Assembly (NCBI GenBank): GCA_023433225.1
Contig: JAEZDQ010000006.1
Location: 1 to 13,140 of the forward strand
Source of the DNA: Bacteroidota bacterium
GTDB taxonomy: Bacteria; Bacteroidota; Bacteroidia; Flavobacteriales; Weeksellaceae
Length of the DNA stretch: 13,140 nucleotides
Direction: 5' to 3'
A program made the translations under genes and the position numbers. Below are positions 7,805 to 13,140 of this stretch, one piece after another. Position 1 is the first letter of the stretch. Every line of letters begins with the position of its first letter. The notes below the pieces were generated by a model. That model did no database searches. It was not told the DNA's origin and worked only from the letters and a program-made list of their open reading frames with translations.

Positions 7805-7862
7805 ATCAAATGAAACGGACTCGGTCTCAAAAGAAAAATTTAGGGAAATAAAAATAGCATCT

Positions 7863-7889
7863 ATCAGGTTTTAATTGATAAAAACTGAT
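7863..7889 (+). terminator. Imperfect inverted repeat after the PLP lyase (weak terminator or operator)
   Basis: ATCAG at 7863-7867 pairs with CTGAT at 7885-7889. After one mismatch, TTTT at 7869-7872 pairs with AAAA at 7880-7883, leaving a seven-base loop. The bases that follow (TAATTTT) give only a poor U-tract and also form the metK -7 box. It could end the upstream transcript or be a protein-binding dyad just upstream of the metK promoter; sequence alone does not decide. Confidence 0.35.
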
Positions 7890-7897
7890 TAATTTTG
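7890..7897 (+). promoter_or_regulatory. Bacteroidota-type -7 box for metK
   Basis: TAATTTTG is an exact TAnnTTTG match. It sits 13 bases before the first pairing base of the SAM-II-like aptamer, so transcription would start at about 7902-7905 and the RNA would begin almost at the aptamer. This spacing supports both calls. No -33 match is seen. Confidence 0.6.
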
Positions 7898-7909
7898 GGC
7901 GTTAAACTT

Positions 7910-7960
7910 CGGAGGAAGGATTTCACTGATTGCAACCTCGTTAAAAATTGCTAAAACAGA
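7910..7960 (+). ncRNA. SAM-II-type riboswitch in the metK leader
   Basis: The leader carries the conserved pieces of the SAM-II (SAM_alpha) aptamer in the right order and spacing. They are P1 5' strand GAGG (7912-7915), GATTT in loop 1 (7919-7923), TTGCAA (7930-7935), P1 3' strand CCTC (7936-7939), TTAAA (7941-7945) and GCTAAAA (7950-7956). CTG (7926-7928) can pair with CAG (7957-7959) to close the pseudoknot. The solved SAM-II RNA has the same GAUUU, UUGCAA, UAAA and GCUAAAA segments with a 19-nt loop after P1; here it is 20 nt. The class is known upstream of methionine and SAM genes in proteobacteria and Bacteroidota. It should bind S-adenosylmethionine and lower metK expression. P1 is short (4 bp), and its 5' strand is shared with a competing helix (see next entry). 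Confidence 0.82.
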
Positions 7961-7974
7961 TTTCTCCGTTTTTT
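7910..7974 (+). terminator. Candidate intrinsic terminator competing with riboswitch stem P1
   Basis: CGGAGGAA at 7910-7917 pairs with TTTCTCCG at 7961-7968 over eight positions, one of them G-U, and is followed at once by six T at 7969-7974. The loop is long (43 nt). The 5' strand overlaps the GAGG of P1, so the aptamer and this helix exclude each other. It may be an expression platform, but the simple reading (ligand-bound P1 frees the message) would be opposite to the feedback expected for metK. Confidence 0.4.
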
Positions 7975-8004
7975 AATGTTATAAATTAGATTTAAAATTA
8001 AATT

Positions 8005-9261
8005 ATGCCATACCTATTCACATCAGAATCCGTTTCTGAAGGACATCCCGACAAAATCGCCGATCAAATTTCCGATGCCTTACTGGATCATTTTTTAGCA
8101 TTTGACCCGCAAAGTAAAGTTGCCTGCGAAACATTGGTAACAACGGGCCAAGTGGTTTTAGCCGGTGAAGTTCGCTCTACCGCCTACATCGATTTGCAGA
8201 AAGTAGCACGCGATACCATCAAAGAAATCGGATACACCAAAAGTGAATACATGTTCGAAGCGAATTCCTGCGGGGTTTTGTCTTCCATCCACGAACAATC
8301 GCCTGAAATCCACCAAGGCGTTATCAGGGCTTCCGAAGAAGAACAAGGAGCAGGGGACCAAGGAATGATGTTCGGATATGCGACCAATGAAACCGAAAAC
8401 TTCATGCCGCTTGCTTTGGATCTTTCCCATAAAATCTTGATCGCACTGGCAGAAATCAGAAAAGAAGAACCTGAATTGATTCCATACCTTCGCCCGGATG
8501 CCAAATCACAGGTAACCATTGAATACGATGACCACAACAAACCTGTCCGTATCGACACCATTGTGGTTTCCACCCAACATGACGAATTCGGTACGGATGA
8601 AGCCATGTCGGCAAAAATTCAAAACGACATCATCAGCATCCTGATTCCACGCGTAAAACAACAATTGCCCCAACACATCCGCGACCTTTTTGATGAAAAC
8701 ATTACTTACCACATCAACCCGACCGGAAAGTTTGTGATTGGCGGCCCGCATGGAGATACCGGCCTGACCGGACGAAAAATCATCGTCGATACCTACGGCG
8801 GAAAAGGTGCACACGGAGGCGGAGCTTTCAGTGGAAAAGACCCTTCGAAAGTGGATCGCTCCGCAGCCTATGCGGCAAGGCACATTGCCAAAAATCTGGT
8901 TGCTGCAGGAGTAGCAGACGAAATCCTGATTCAGGTTTCTTATGCCATCGGTGTGGCGGCTCCGGTAAGTTTGCTGGTCAACACTTTCGGAACTTCAAAA
9001 GTCGATATGACCGAAGGCGAATTGTCCAAAAAAGTAAGCGAAATCTTTGACATGCGCCCTTATGCAATTGAAACCCGGTTCAAACTCAGAAACCCGATTT
9101 ACCGCGAAACCGCAAGCTATGGCCATATGGGAAGAGTGCCTAAACTCATGAAAAAGAAATTCGTCGGCGTGAACAACGAGGTCAAGGAATTTGAAGTGGA
9201 ACTCTTTACCTGGGAAAAACTCGATTATGTGGACAAAGTGAAAACTGCATTTGGGTTGTAA
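8005..9261 (+). CDS. metK: S-adenosylmethionine synthase (methionine adenosyltransferase)
   Basis: This 418-residue enzyme makes S-adenosylmethionine from methionine and ATP, releasing phosphate and pyrophosphate, in the cytoplasm as a tetramer. Diagnostic segments are all present: [20 protein letters not shown] at the N-terminus with H14 and D16 of the ATP site, [16 protein letters not shown] at about 115-130, and the glycine-rich phosphate loop [19 protein letters not shown] at about 271-289. [20 protein letters not shown] precedes that loop. The length is at the longer end of the family (E. coli 384 residues), as in other Bacteroidota. The ATG at 8005 gives the standard [13 protein letters not shown] start. 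The gene stands alone between a SAM-II-like leader and a strong terminator, so it is probably monocistronic and controlled by its own product. The neighbouring PLP enzyme draws on the same methionine pool. Confidence 0.98.
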   Translation: MPYLFTSESVSEGHPDKIADQISDALLDHFLAFDPQSKVACETLVTTGQVVLAGEVRSTAYIDLQKVARDTIKEIGYTKSEYMFEANSCGVLSSIHEQSPEIHQGVIRASEEEQGAGDQGMMFGYATNETENFMPLALDLSHKILIALAEIRKEEPELIPYLRPDAKSQVTIEYDDHNKPVRIDTIVVSTQHDEFGTDEAMSAKIQNDIISILIPRVKQQLPQHIRDLFDENITYHINPTGKFVIGGPHGDTGLTGRKIIVDTYGGKGAHGGGAFSGKDPSKVDRSAAYAARHIAKNLVAAGVADEILIQVSYAIGVAAPVSLLVNTFGTSKVDMTEGELSKKVSEIFDMRPYAIETRFKLRNPIYRETASYGHMGRVPKLMKKKFVGVNNEVKEFEVELFTWEKLDYVDKVKTAFGL

Positions 9262-9281
9262 TTCTTAAAATAAATTTAGCC

Positions 9282-9313
9282 AAGCCGGGTTCTCAAAGGT
9301 CGGCTTCTTTTTT
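9282..9313 (+). terminator. Intrinsic terminator of metK
   Basis: AAGCCG at 9282-9287 pairs perfectly with CGGCTT at 9301-9306, with a 13-base loop, followed by one C and a run of six T (9308-9313). It begins 20 bases after the metK stop. This is the cleanest rho-independent terminator in the window. Confidence 0.8.
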
Positions 9314-9317
9314 ATAT

Positions 9318-9325
9318 TATTTTTG
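9318..9325 (+). promoter_or_regulatory. Candidate -7 box for the T9SS cargo gene
   Basis: TATTTTTG matches TAnnTTTG and lies just after the metK terminator, leaving about 100 nt of leader before the TTG start at 9430. Within that leader TGCAAA (9392-9397) and TTTGCA (9409-9414) form a six-base inverted repeat close to the start codon. No -33 element is seen. Confidence 0.4.
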
Positions 9326-9429
9326 GATGTAAACAGATGACAAAAGTTTTATTTGAAATTTAAAATCAATTCTTCAAAACCATCGGCAATCTGCAAAATA
9401 TTCCGAAATTTGCATTCTAAATCAACATT

Positions 9430-11409
9430 TTGAAACGGATTGCGTTTATATTGTTTTTATTCTTCTCTTTCACGGAAGCCCAGACCATTACAGACCCTCA
9501 AGATTATTATGCCTGTGACGAGGACGGAGACGGCTATGTGACGATTCCATTTAGCGAATTACAAAACTATGCCTTGGATTACCTAGAAGAATTCAACGAA
9601 TCCCCGGAAATTTATGTGACCAAAGCCTACAACGGAATTGCCAAAATCACCAATCTCTACAACAATCCACAGGTCATCCATGTTTGCGACAGCGACGAAA
9701 ACGGCGGTTATTACGACATCGCCATCAACAACCAGCAGGAAATCTTCATTGCCCGACAAGGTGGATTTATCCAAAAAATCAATCCGCAAACCTGTACCAT
9801 CACCAACATCGGCCAGGCACATCCGAATGGGCAAAGTGTATTGGCACTTTCTTTTGACAAATTAAACCATTTGTATGAAGGCGGTTGGACGAGTCAAGTT
9901 TTCCGCGCCGATGCCCAGAACCTGAGCGAATTCCATTTGTGGCATGATTTCATAGACGGCCGGGCAGCCGGAGATTTTGTGCAAATAGGTGAATTCCTTT
10001 ATGTCGCTTGGACGGTGGACGGAACCGATTATTTATACAAAGTTACCTTGGGTACAAACAACCAATATGTCAGCCATGAAAACTTGGGCCCAATCGACAA
10101 TGGAACTTATGGTTTGGCAGTGGAATACGGCAGGTTATACGGAAATACCCCCAATTATTTGTATGAAATCAATTTGGAAACGATGGAAACCACGCTCATC
10201 CGACAAAGGCCCAACCAATCCAATACGGCGGGAGAATGGTGGGGCGCAGCCGGCTTGCACGAAGCTTTGGATATGCAAATCACCTACCACGAAGAATTGA
10301 ACGAAGCCCTCACAGGAACCAATCCCCTTGCAGACCCTTATACGAATCCGTTTCCTTTTACCGGCCAGATTTTCATCCGAATCCATGAAGCAACCAACGA
10401 TGTAACCTACATCATCCCCATCAATCTGATCATTGAGGTCGCGCCTGCTGCGACTGATGCTGAACTGGAAGAATGCCGGGATGAAGCTTTGGGCATGGCA
10501 ACTTTCCAGTTGAACAATGCGCAAATGGACATCAATCCGGGAGCCGGGCTCAATTTCACCTATTTTGATTCATTGGAAAATTTAACCGCCCATCAAAATC
10601 CCCTTCCCCTCAGCTATTCCGTTCCCCAATCCACTACTGTTTTTGTAAAGGTTTCCGACAACTCGCAGAGCGAATGTTATGGAATCGCCGAACTTGAACT
10701 CATCGTCCCTACAGCTGAAAATGTCGATTATGATTCAGAAGTTGTTTTTTGCCAAGGAACCGAAGCCGTTTTATCCGTTCCGGACGAATTTACCAATTAC
10801 CAATGGAATGGTTTGACCGGCGAAGATTCAGACCAACCTTTGGACCAACATGAAGTAATTGTCAGTTTACCCGGCAATTATTCGGTCACGGTGACCGATG
10901 TATCCGGATGTTCCTATACCTTGCCTTTTCAGGTTTCCAGCGGCGGAGAACCCGAAATCACCGGGGTCAGCGTGGACGGGAATTCACTCACGGTACTGGT
11001 TTCGCCTGCGGGTCAATATGAATATTCACTCAATGGTGTTTTTTGGCAGAATTCCAATACATTCTACAATATTGAACCGGATGATTATGAAGTTTACGTT
11101 AGGGATTTTTCCGGTTGCAGCAGTGACAAATATGAATTCACTTATTTCAATATCCCGAATTTCATTTCGCCCAATAATGACGGATACAATGATGTCTGGG
11201 AAATCCGTGGGTTGAACGAATACCCGGACGCTAACGTCCGAATCTTTGACCGATACGGCAAACTCTTTTTTGACCGTAAGATTAATTCGAATTCCTTCGT
11301 CTGGGATGGCAAATATTTAGGTCGAACCGTTCCCAGCGGAACCTATTGGTACATCCTGACCCTTTCCGAAGAAAAAAGAATGACCGGCTCCGTTTTTGTT
11401 AGAAATTGA
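9430..11409 (+). CDS. Secreted protein with type IX secretion (type B) C-terminal sorting domain
   Basis: This 659-residue protein is an exported surface or extracellular protein. Residues 1-17 are a Sec signal peptide (MKRIAFILFLFFSFTEA, then QT). A calcium-loop-like DEDGDG at about 30-35 sits in a CDEDGDGYVTIPF motif common near the start of such proteins. Residues about 80-265 repeat short beta units (YYDIAINNQQEIFIARQGG, QKINPQTCTITNIGQ, LYEINLETMETTLI), suggesting a beta-propeller. Cysteine-bearing beta-sandwich modules follow (for example NYSVTVTDVSGCSYTLPF). The last 88 residues are the gliding-associated, CHU_C-type sorting domain (IPNFISPNNDGYNDVW, VRIFDRYGKLFF, WDGKYLGRTVPSGTYWYIL, GSVFVRN), which directs outer-membrane passage by PorU/Sov-type machinery. 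The start is TTG: an in-frame TAA lies at 9418-9420 and no ATG precedes the signal peptide. Ligand or function is unknown. Confidence 0.92.
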   Translation: MKRIAFILFLFFSFTEAQTITDPQDYYACDEDGDGYVTIPFSELQNYALDYLEEFNESPEIYVTKAYNGIAKITNLYNNPQVIHVCDSDENGGYYDIAINNQQEIFIARQGGFIQKINPQTCTITNIGQAHPNGQSVLALSFDKLNHLYEGGWTSQVFRADAQNLSEFHLWHDFIDGRAAGDFVQIGEFLYVAWTVDGTDYLYKVTLGTNNQYVSHENLGPIDNGTYGLAVEYGRLYGNTPNYLYEINLETMETTLIRQRPNQSNTAGEWWGAAGLHEALDMQITYHEELNEALTGTNPLADPYTNPFPFTGQIFIRIHEATNDVTYIIPINLIIEVAPAATDAELEECRDEALGMATFQLNNAQMDINPGAGLNFTYFDSLENLTAHQNPLPLSYSVPQSTTVFVKVSDNSQSECYGIAELELIVPTAENVDYDSEVVFCQGTEAVLSVPDEFTNYQWNGLTGEDSDQPLDQHEVIVSLPGNYSVTVTDVSGCSYTLPFQVSSGGEPEITGVSVDGNSLTVLVSPAGQYEYSLNGVFWQNSNTFYNIEPDDYEVYVRDFSGCSSDKYEFTYFNIPNFISPNNDGYNDVWEIRGLNEYPDANVRIFDRYGKLFFDRKINSNSFVWDGKYLGRTVPSGTYWYILTLSEEKRMTGSVFVRN

Positions 11410-11410
11410 C

Positions 11411-11423
11411 CCGAAAACTTCGG
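11411..11423 (+). repeat. Short hairpin just after the T9SS gene
   Basis: CCGAA-AAC-TTCGG is a perfect five-base stem with a three-base loop, starting two bases after the TGA at 11407-11409. It lacks a T-run, so it would be a weak terminator or an mRNA end-stabilising hairpin. Confidence 0.4.
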
Positions 11424-11450
11424 CAGTTAAATCAGAAGATGTTTAAAGTA

Positions 11451-11575
11451 AAACCGTTTGCTACGGTTTCGGAGCACAAAACTGTCAATACACCACAAAA
11501 GTTGATGCGAGGTAGAATGTTCAATTAAGCACATCACCCGCCATTGAGCCAAACGCCTGTTATGTGGCGTTTTTC
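11451..11575 (-). repeat. Stem-rich non-coding block, possible dispersed or cassette-type repeat
   Basis: This block downstream of two small minus-strand genes has no credible frame of its own but two strong hairpins at its ends. AAACCGT (11451-11457) pairs with ACGGTTT (11463-11469), and AAACGCC (11551-11557) pairs with GGCGTTT (11566-11572); both are perfect seven-base stems. The second has the TAA of the 90-residue gene in its loop (TAACAGGCG in the sense of that gene), much as integron cassettes place a stop beside the recombination site. Canonical attC ends (RYYYAAC and GTTRRRY) are not complete, so I do not call attC. From memory, similar text recurs in other Bacteroidota intergenic regions; this is unverified. 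Confidence 0.4.
11551..11574. terminator. Hairpin at the end of the 90-residue gene, possible bidirectional terminator
   Basis: AAACGCC and GGCGTTT form a seven-base stem around an eight-base loop that contains the stop of the minus-strand gene. Five T follow on the plus strand (11570-11574); on the minus strand the downstream tract is only TTT. It may act mainly against plus-strand transcripts coming from the T9SS gene. Confidence 0.45.
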
Positions 11576-11832
11576 CTTGTCCGTCTGTATATTTTTCGTC
11601 CAATGTAAATAAGACCAATTATGTTTAAAATTATCCAACCGTTGTAACAAATGTAAATTATTTTTTCGGTCGAGTTCATACTTGCCAAACTCCAATATTC
11701 ACCTTTTGAGCTGTCATAACTATCGTCATAACCCATAAGTAAAAGTCCAAGTAATATAAATACAAATAGGTCTGCTCCAATTATTGCAATTCCGTAAACC
11801 ACGTCAACAAACCGTATTTTAAACTTAGCCAT
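11560..11832 (-). CDS. Small membrane protein, two predicted spans, unknown function
   Basis: This 90-residue protein begins MAKFKIRFVDVVYG. It has a long hydrophobic segment at about 10-33 (VVYGIAIIGADLFVFILLGLLLMGY), a polar acidic loop (DDSYDSSKGEYWSLASMN), a second span at about 57-77 (IIYICYNGWIILNIIGLIYIG), and a basic tail RKIYRRTRKNAT. That is a helical-hairpin topology with both ends probably cytoplasmic. I do not recognise the family. Its ATG directly follows the TAA of the 57-residue gene upstream, so the two form a coupled pair. The stop sits in the loop of a hairpin that starts a stem-rich block. The AT-rich codons differ from those of metK or asnS and suggest acquired DNA, but no codon statistics were computed. 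Confidence 0.65.
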   Translation of the reverse strand: MAKFKIRFVDVVYGIAIIGADLFVFILLGLLLMGYDDSYDSSKGEYWSLASMNSTEKIIYICYNGWIILNIIGLIYIGRKIYRRTRKNAT

Positions 11833-12006
11833 TTACGATTTCAAATTATTCGTTCCACTGTCATAAGTCATTGTTAGGTGTCTGTCCCAATTTAAAAATT
11901 CGTCACAGGTAAATTCAAGTTTTTCATTGTCCCACTTTTTGAATTCAATTATGTCCATTTGAATTGGACTTTCAATTGTTTCTTTATCTTTTTGTAGGCT
12001 TCCCAT
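11833..12006 (-). CDS. Small acidic soluble protein, 57 residues, unknown function
   Basis: An ATG at 12004-12006 opens a 57-codon frame ending in TAA at 11833-11835, directly touching the ATG of the 90-residue membrane gene. The product is polar and acidic (MGSLQKDKETIESPIQMDII, then EFKKWDNEKLEFTCDEFLNW), with no membrane span. Sensible amino-acid composition and zero-gap coupling to the next frame argue that it is translated. I do not recognise it. It could be a complete small protein or the end of a larger gene cut by the insertion sequence whose edge lies 40-80 bases upstream. No good -7 box was found; the nearest, TAATTTG, has one spacer base too few. Function cannot be inferred. Confidence 0.55.
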   Translation of the reverse strand: MGSLQKDKETIESPIQMDIIEFKKWDNEKLEFTCDEFLNWDRHLTMTYDSGTNNLKS

Positions 12007-12046
12007 TTTTAGTACGGTTCTAAATTACAAATTATTTTCATTTAAT

Positions 12047-12097
12047 AAAGCTTCTTGGCTTCAGTTCCGCTACGCTTCACTTCAGCCAAGAAGCTTT
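12047..12097. repeat. Perfect 14-bp inverted repeat at the end of the transposase gene (terminator or IS edge)
   Basis: AAAGCTTCTTGGCT at 12047-12060 is the exact reverse complement of AGCCAAGAAGCTTT at 12084-12097, with a 23-base loop. The right arm is the last codons and stop of OrfB (the TGA is at 12082-12084). On the plus strand the stem runs into a T-rich tract (TTTTGTTTTTTATA). It would make a strong hairpin and could shield the element from outside transcription. I could not identify the terminal inverted repeat of the IS, so whether this marks the edge is open. Confidence 0.65.
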
Positions 12098-12882
12098 TGT
12101 TTTTTATACATTATTGGACTCAAGCCGCCTAAAGCATCATGTGGTCTTTCTTCGTTGTAATCTTTCACCCAATTGTCAGTTTGCTTTCTAACTTCATCAA
12201 GTGTTTCAAAGAGGTAACAATCTAATACTCCATCTCTGTACGACTTATTAAATCGCTCAATAAAGGCGTTTTGAGTTGGTTTGCCTGGTTGTATATACTT
12301 AAACTCTATTTGGTTCATTTCACTCCATTCTTTAGACAATTTTGCAATAAATTCAGGGCCGTTATCCATTCTTATTTTTTTAGGTTTTCCATGTTTATTT
12401 ATTAAGTGTTTTAATACCCAAACAACCCTGCTGCTTTTTATTGAGTAGTCTGTTTCTATAAAAAGTACTTCTCTATTAAAATCATCTATTACATTAAAGG
12501 ATCGGAACTTTCTTCCGTTCTCTAACACATCGTGTACAAAATCAATACTCCAAGTGTGGTTGAACTTGCTTGGGTTAATTAATGGTTCTTTCACTCTTGC
12601 CGGCAGTCGCTTTTTCACTTTACGCCTTAGTGGCATCCCTATTTGTTTATAAACTCTATGTAAGCGTTTGTGATTAACTTTTACTGATTTGTTGCGTAAG
12701 CGATTGTAACACTTCCAAAATCCTTCTCTTGGATGTTCAACACTCAGTTTGGTTAACTGATCTATCAAAAATGAATCATCTTTAATACTGCGATACTTTA
12801 AGCTACTTCTACTGGTTTTTAACAGTCGGCACGCCTTGCTTGTGCCATTGGGGTAGATAGCTTGTAACTCATTAACAATCAC
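12082..12882 (-). CDS. IS3-family transposase OrfB (DDE integrase domain)
   Basis: This is the catalytic half of the transposase. Residues about 1-100, counted from the GTG at 12880-12882, hold the HTH_21-type segment ([17 protein letters not shown], then [13 protein letters not shown]). The rve integrase core runs from about 105 to 260. The DDE triad is D114 (WSIDFVHD), D173 (RMDNGPEF) and E209 ([10 protein letters not shown]), with exactly 35 residues between the second D and E, as in this family. It ends [19 protein letters not shown], the usual IS3 tail. The catalytic residues are intact. The GTG is probably not the main start: the frame continues upstream through ALKPCQKR to 12906, where it joins OrfA by -1 slippage to give the OrfAB transposase. 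The terminal codons form one arm of a 14-bp inverted repeat. Confidence 0.95.
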   Translation of the reverse strand: MIVNELQAIYPNGTSKACRLLKTSRSSLKYRSIKDDSFLIDQLTKLSVEHPREGFWKCYNRLRNKSVKVNHKRLHRVYKQIGMPLRRKVKKRLPARVKEPLINPSKFNHTWSIDFVHDVLENGRKFRSFNVIDDFNREVLFIETDYSIKSSRVVWVLKHLINKHGKPKKIRMDNGPEFIAKLSKEWSEMNQIEFKYIQPGKPTQNAFIERFNKSYRDGVLDCYLFETLDEVRKQTDNWVKDYNEERPHDALGGLSPIMYKKQKLLG

Positions 12883-12899
12883 TCTTTTTTGGCAAGGCT

Positions 12900-13140
12900 T
12901 TAAAGCTTTTTTTCAATAATGTATTTTGCCATATCAAGCTCTAATGCCAGTTCTGTGTACATCCTTTTTAACTTGGCGTTTTCTTCCTCAAGCTTTTTTA
13001 CTTTCTTCAGCTCACTTGCTTCCATGCCACCATAACGCTGTCGCCATTTATAAAAAGTCGCTTTGGAAACTCCATATTCTCTGGATATGGTCTCTACATC
13101 TTTGCCTAAATCAAATTCCTTTAGAATTTTGGCAATTTGG
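12900..13140 (-). CDS. IS3-family transposase OrfA (5' end outside window)
   Basis: The last 79 codons of OrfA are visible, ending in TAA at 12900-12902. A helix-turn-helix ([20 protein letters not shown], then WRQRYGG) binds the IS ends. It is followed by a coiled-coil leucine zipper ([20 protein letters not shown]), then [17 protein letters not shown], typical of IS407-type OrfA. Near the end the codons GAA AAA AAG create the slippery heptamer A AAA AAG. A -1 shift there continues as [14 protein letters not shown] into OrfB. About 10-20 residues at the N-terminus should be missing, judging from family length. No lesion is seen in the visible part. Confidence 0.92.
   Translation of the reverse strand, partial: QIAKILKEFDLGKDVETISREYGVSKATFYKWRQRYGGMEASELKKVKKLEEENAKLKRMYTELALELDMAKYIIEKKL
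12906..12912 (-). promoter_or_regulatory. Programmed -1 frameshift site (A AAA AAG)
   Basis: On the minus strand the OrfA codons read GAA AAA AAG CTT TAA. The heptamer A AAA AAG is in the correct register (X XXY YYZ) for -1 slippage, two codons before the OrfA stop. After the slip the next codons are GCT TTA AAG CCT, entering OrfB. This signal is well established in IS3-family elements. Slippage itself is inferred, and a stimulatory RNA structure was not identified. Confidence 0.85.

Larger units (their letters stand above)
12047..13140 (-). mobile_element. IS3-family insertion sequence, IS407-like, cut by window edge
   Basis: Two overlapping minus-strand frames, OrfA and OrfB, with an A AAA AAG slip site between them define an IS3-family element. 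The form of OrfA (HTH plus leucine-zipper ending in an IEKKL-type tail) and the ALKPCQKR junction resemble the IS407 group. The OrfB end lies within the window; the OrfA start and the far terminal repeat lie beyond 13140. The near edge is placed at the hairpin only as a working limit. Confidence 0.8.

Noticed and set aside
7811..7852. A 13-codon frame (ATG AAA CGG ... TAA) between the lyase and metK
   Set aside because: It is too short, there is no initiation signal, and it precedes the metK promoter; a leader-peptide role has no support.
7900..8004. SAM-I (S-box) riboswitch before metK
   Set aside because: The leader is too short for the four-way junction and lacks its conserved core; the SAM-II pattern fits far better.
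8184..8606. Minus-strand frame of 140 codons inside metK
   Set aside because: It lies wholly within metK, opposite conserved motifs such as GAGDQG; the openness follows from metK codon use.
11440..11575. A canonical integron attC site
   Set aside because: Only one end (ACATAAC, 6 of 7) approaches the consensus; the opposite core GTTRRRY is missing and no integrase gene is in view. Kept only as a cassette-like block.
11427..11618. A 63-codon minus-strand frame in the hairpin block
   Set aside because: It overlaps the better 90-residue gene in another frame, runs through both strong hairpins, and its product has no coherent composition or domain.
11873..11879. GTTAGGT, a perfect match to the attC core GTTRRRY
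   Set aside because: It lies inside the 57-residue gene and no matching RYYYAAC partner occurs within a usual attC length, so a chance match is likely.
1..13140. tRNA, rRNA, CRISPR array or restriction/defence genes
   Set aside because: No cloverleaf, rRNA-like stretch, regularly spaced direct repeats or defence-type domains were seen on either strand.

Overview
The window looks like chromosome of a flavobacterium (Bacteroidota, probably Flavobacteriales). The clearest marks are a secreted protein with a C-terminal type IX secretion (type B) sorting domain, several -7 elements of the Bacteroidota form TAnnTTTG upstream of genes, a lack of Shine-Dalgarno sequences, and the gene families themselves. 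The core genes have a moderate base composition. The stretch from about 11.41 kb to the right end looks more AT-rich and accessory.

Layout from left to right. (1) 1-1604, minus strand: a Crp/Fnr-type regulator whose stop codon directly abuts the start of a polytopic, histidine-rich membrane protein that runs off the left edge. (2) 1839-2741, plus: a RarD-like EamA permease with a TTG start. (3) 2862-5789, plus: asnS and rpoN, 12 nt apart. (4) 5813-5941, minus: a 42-residue single-span membrane protein behind its own -7 box. (5) 5981-7804: an Lrp/AsnC regulator divergent from a PLP enzyme of the methionine gamma-lyase/cystathionine gamma-synthase family, with a good Lrp-like operator between them. 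(6) 7890-9261: metK behind a -7 box and a short leader that I read as a SAM-II riboswitch, then an intrinsic terminator. (7) 9430-11409: the T9SS cargo protein. (8) 11411-12006: a hairpin-rich non-coding block and two tiny adjacent minus-strand genes of unknown function. (9) 12047-13140: an IS3-family (IS407-like) insertion sequence with an A AAA AAG frameshift site, cut by the right edge.

Regions 5 and 6 form a methionine/SAM module. MetK uses methionine to make SAM and its message appears to sense SAM through the aptamer. The neighbouring PLP enzyme probably breaks down methionine or a related sulfur amino acid and is probably controlled by the divergent Lrp regulator. No wholly new system is proven here. 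The best leads are the metK leader, where a U-run helix competes with aptamer stem P1; the cassette-like block at 11.41-12.01 kb; and the Crp-linked histidine-rich membrane protein.
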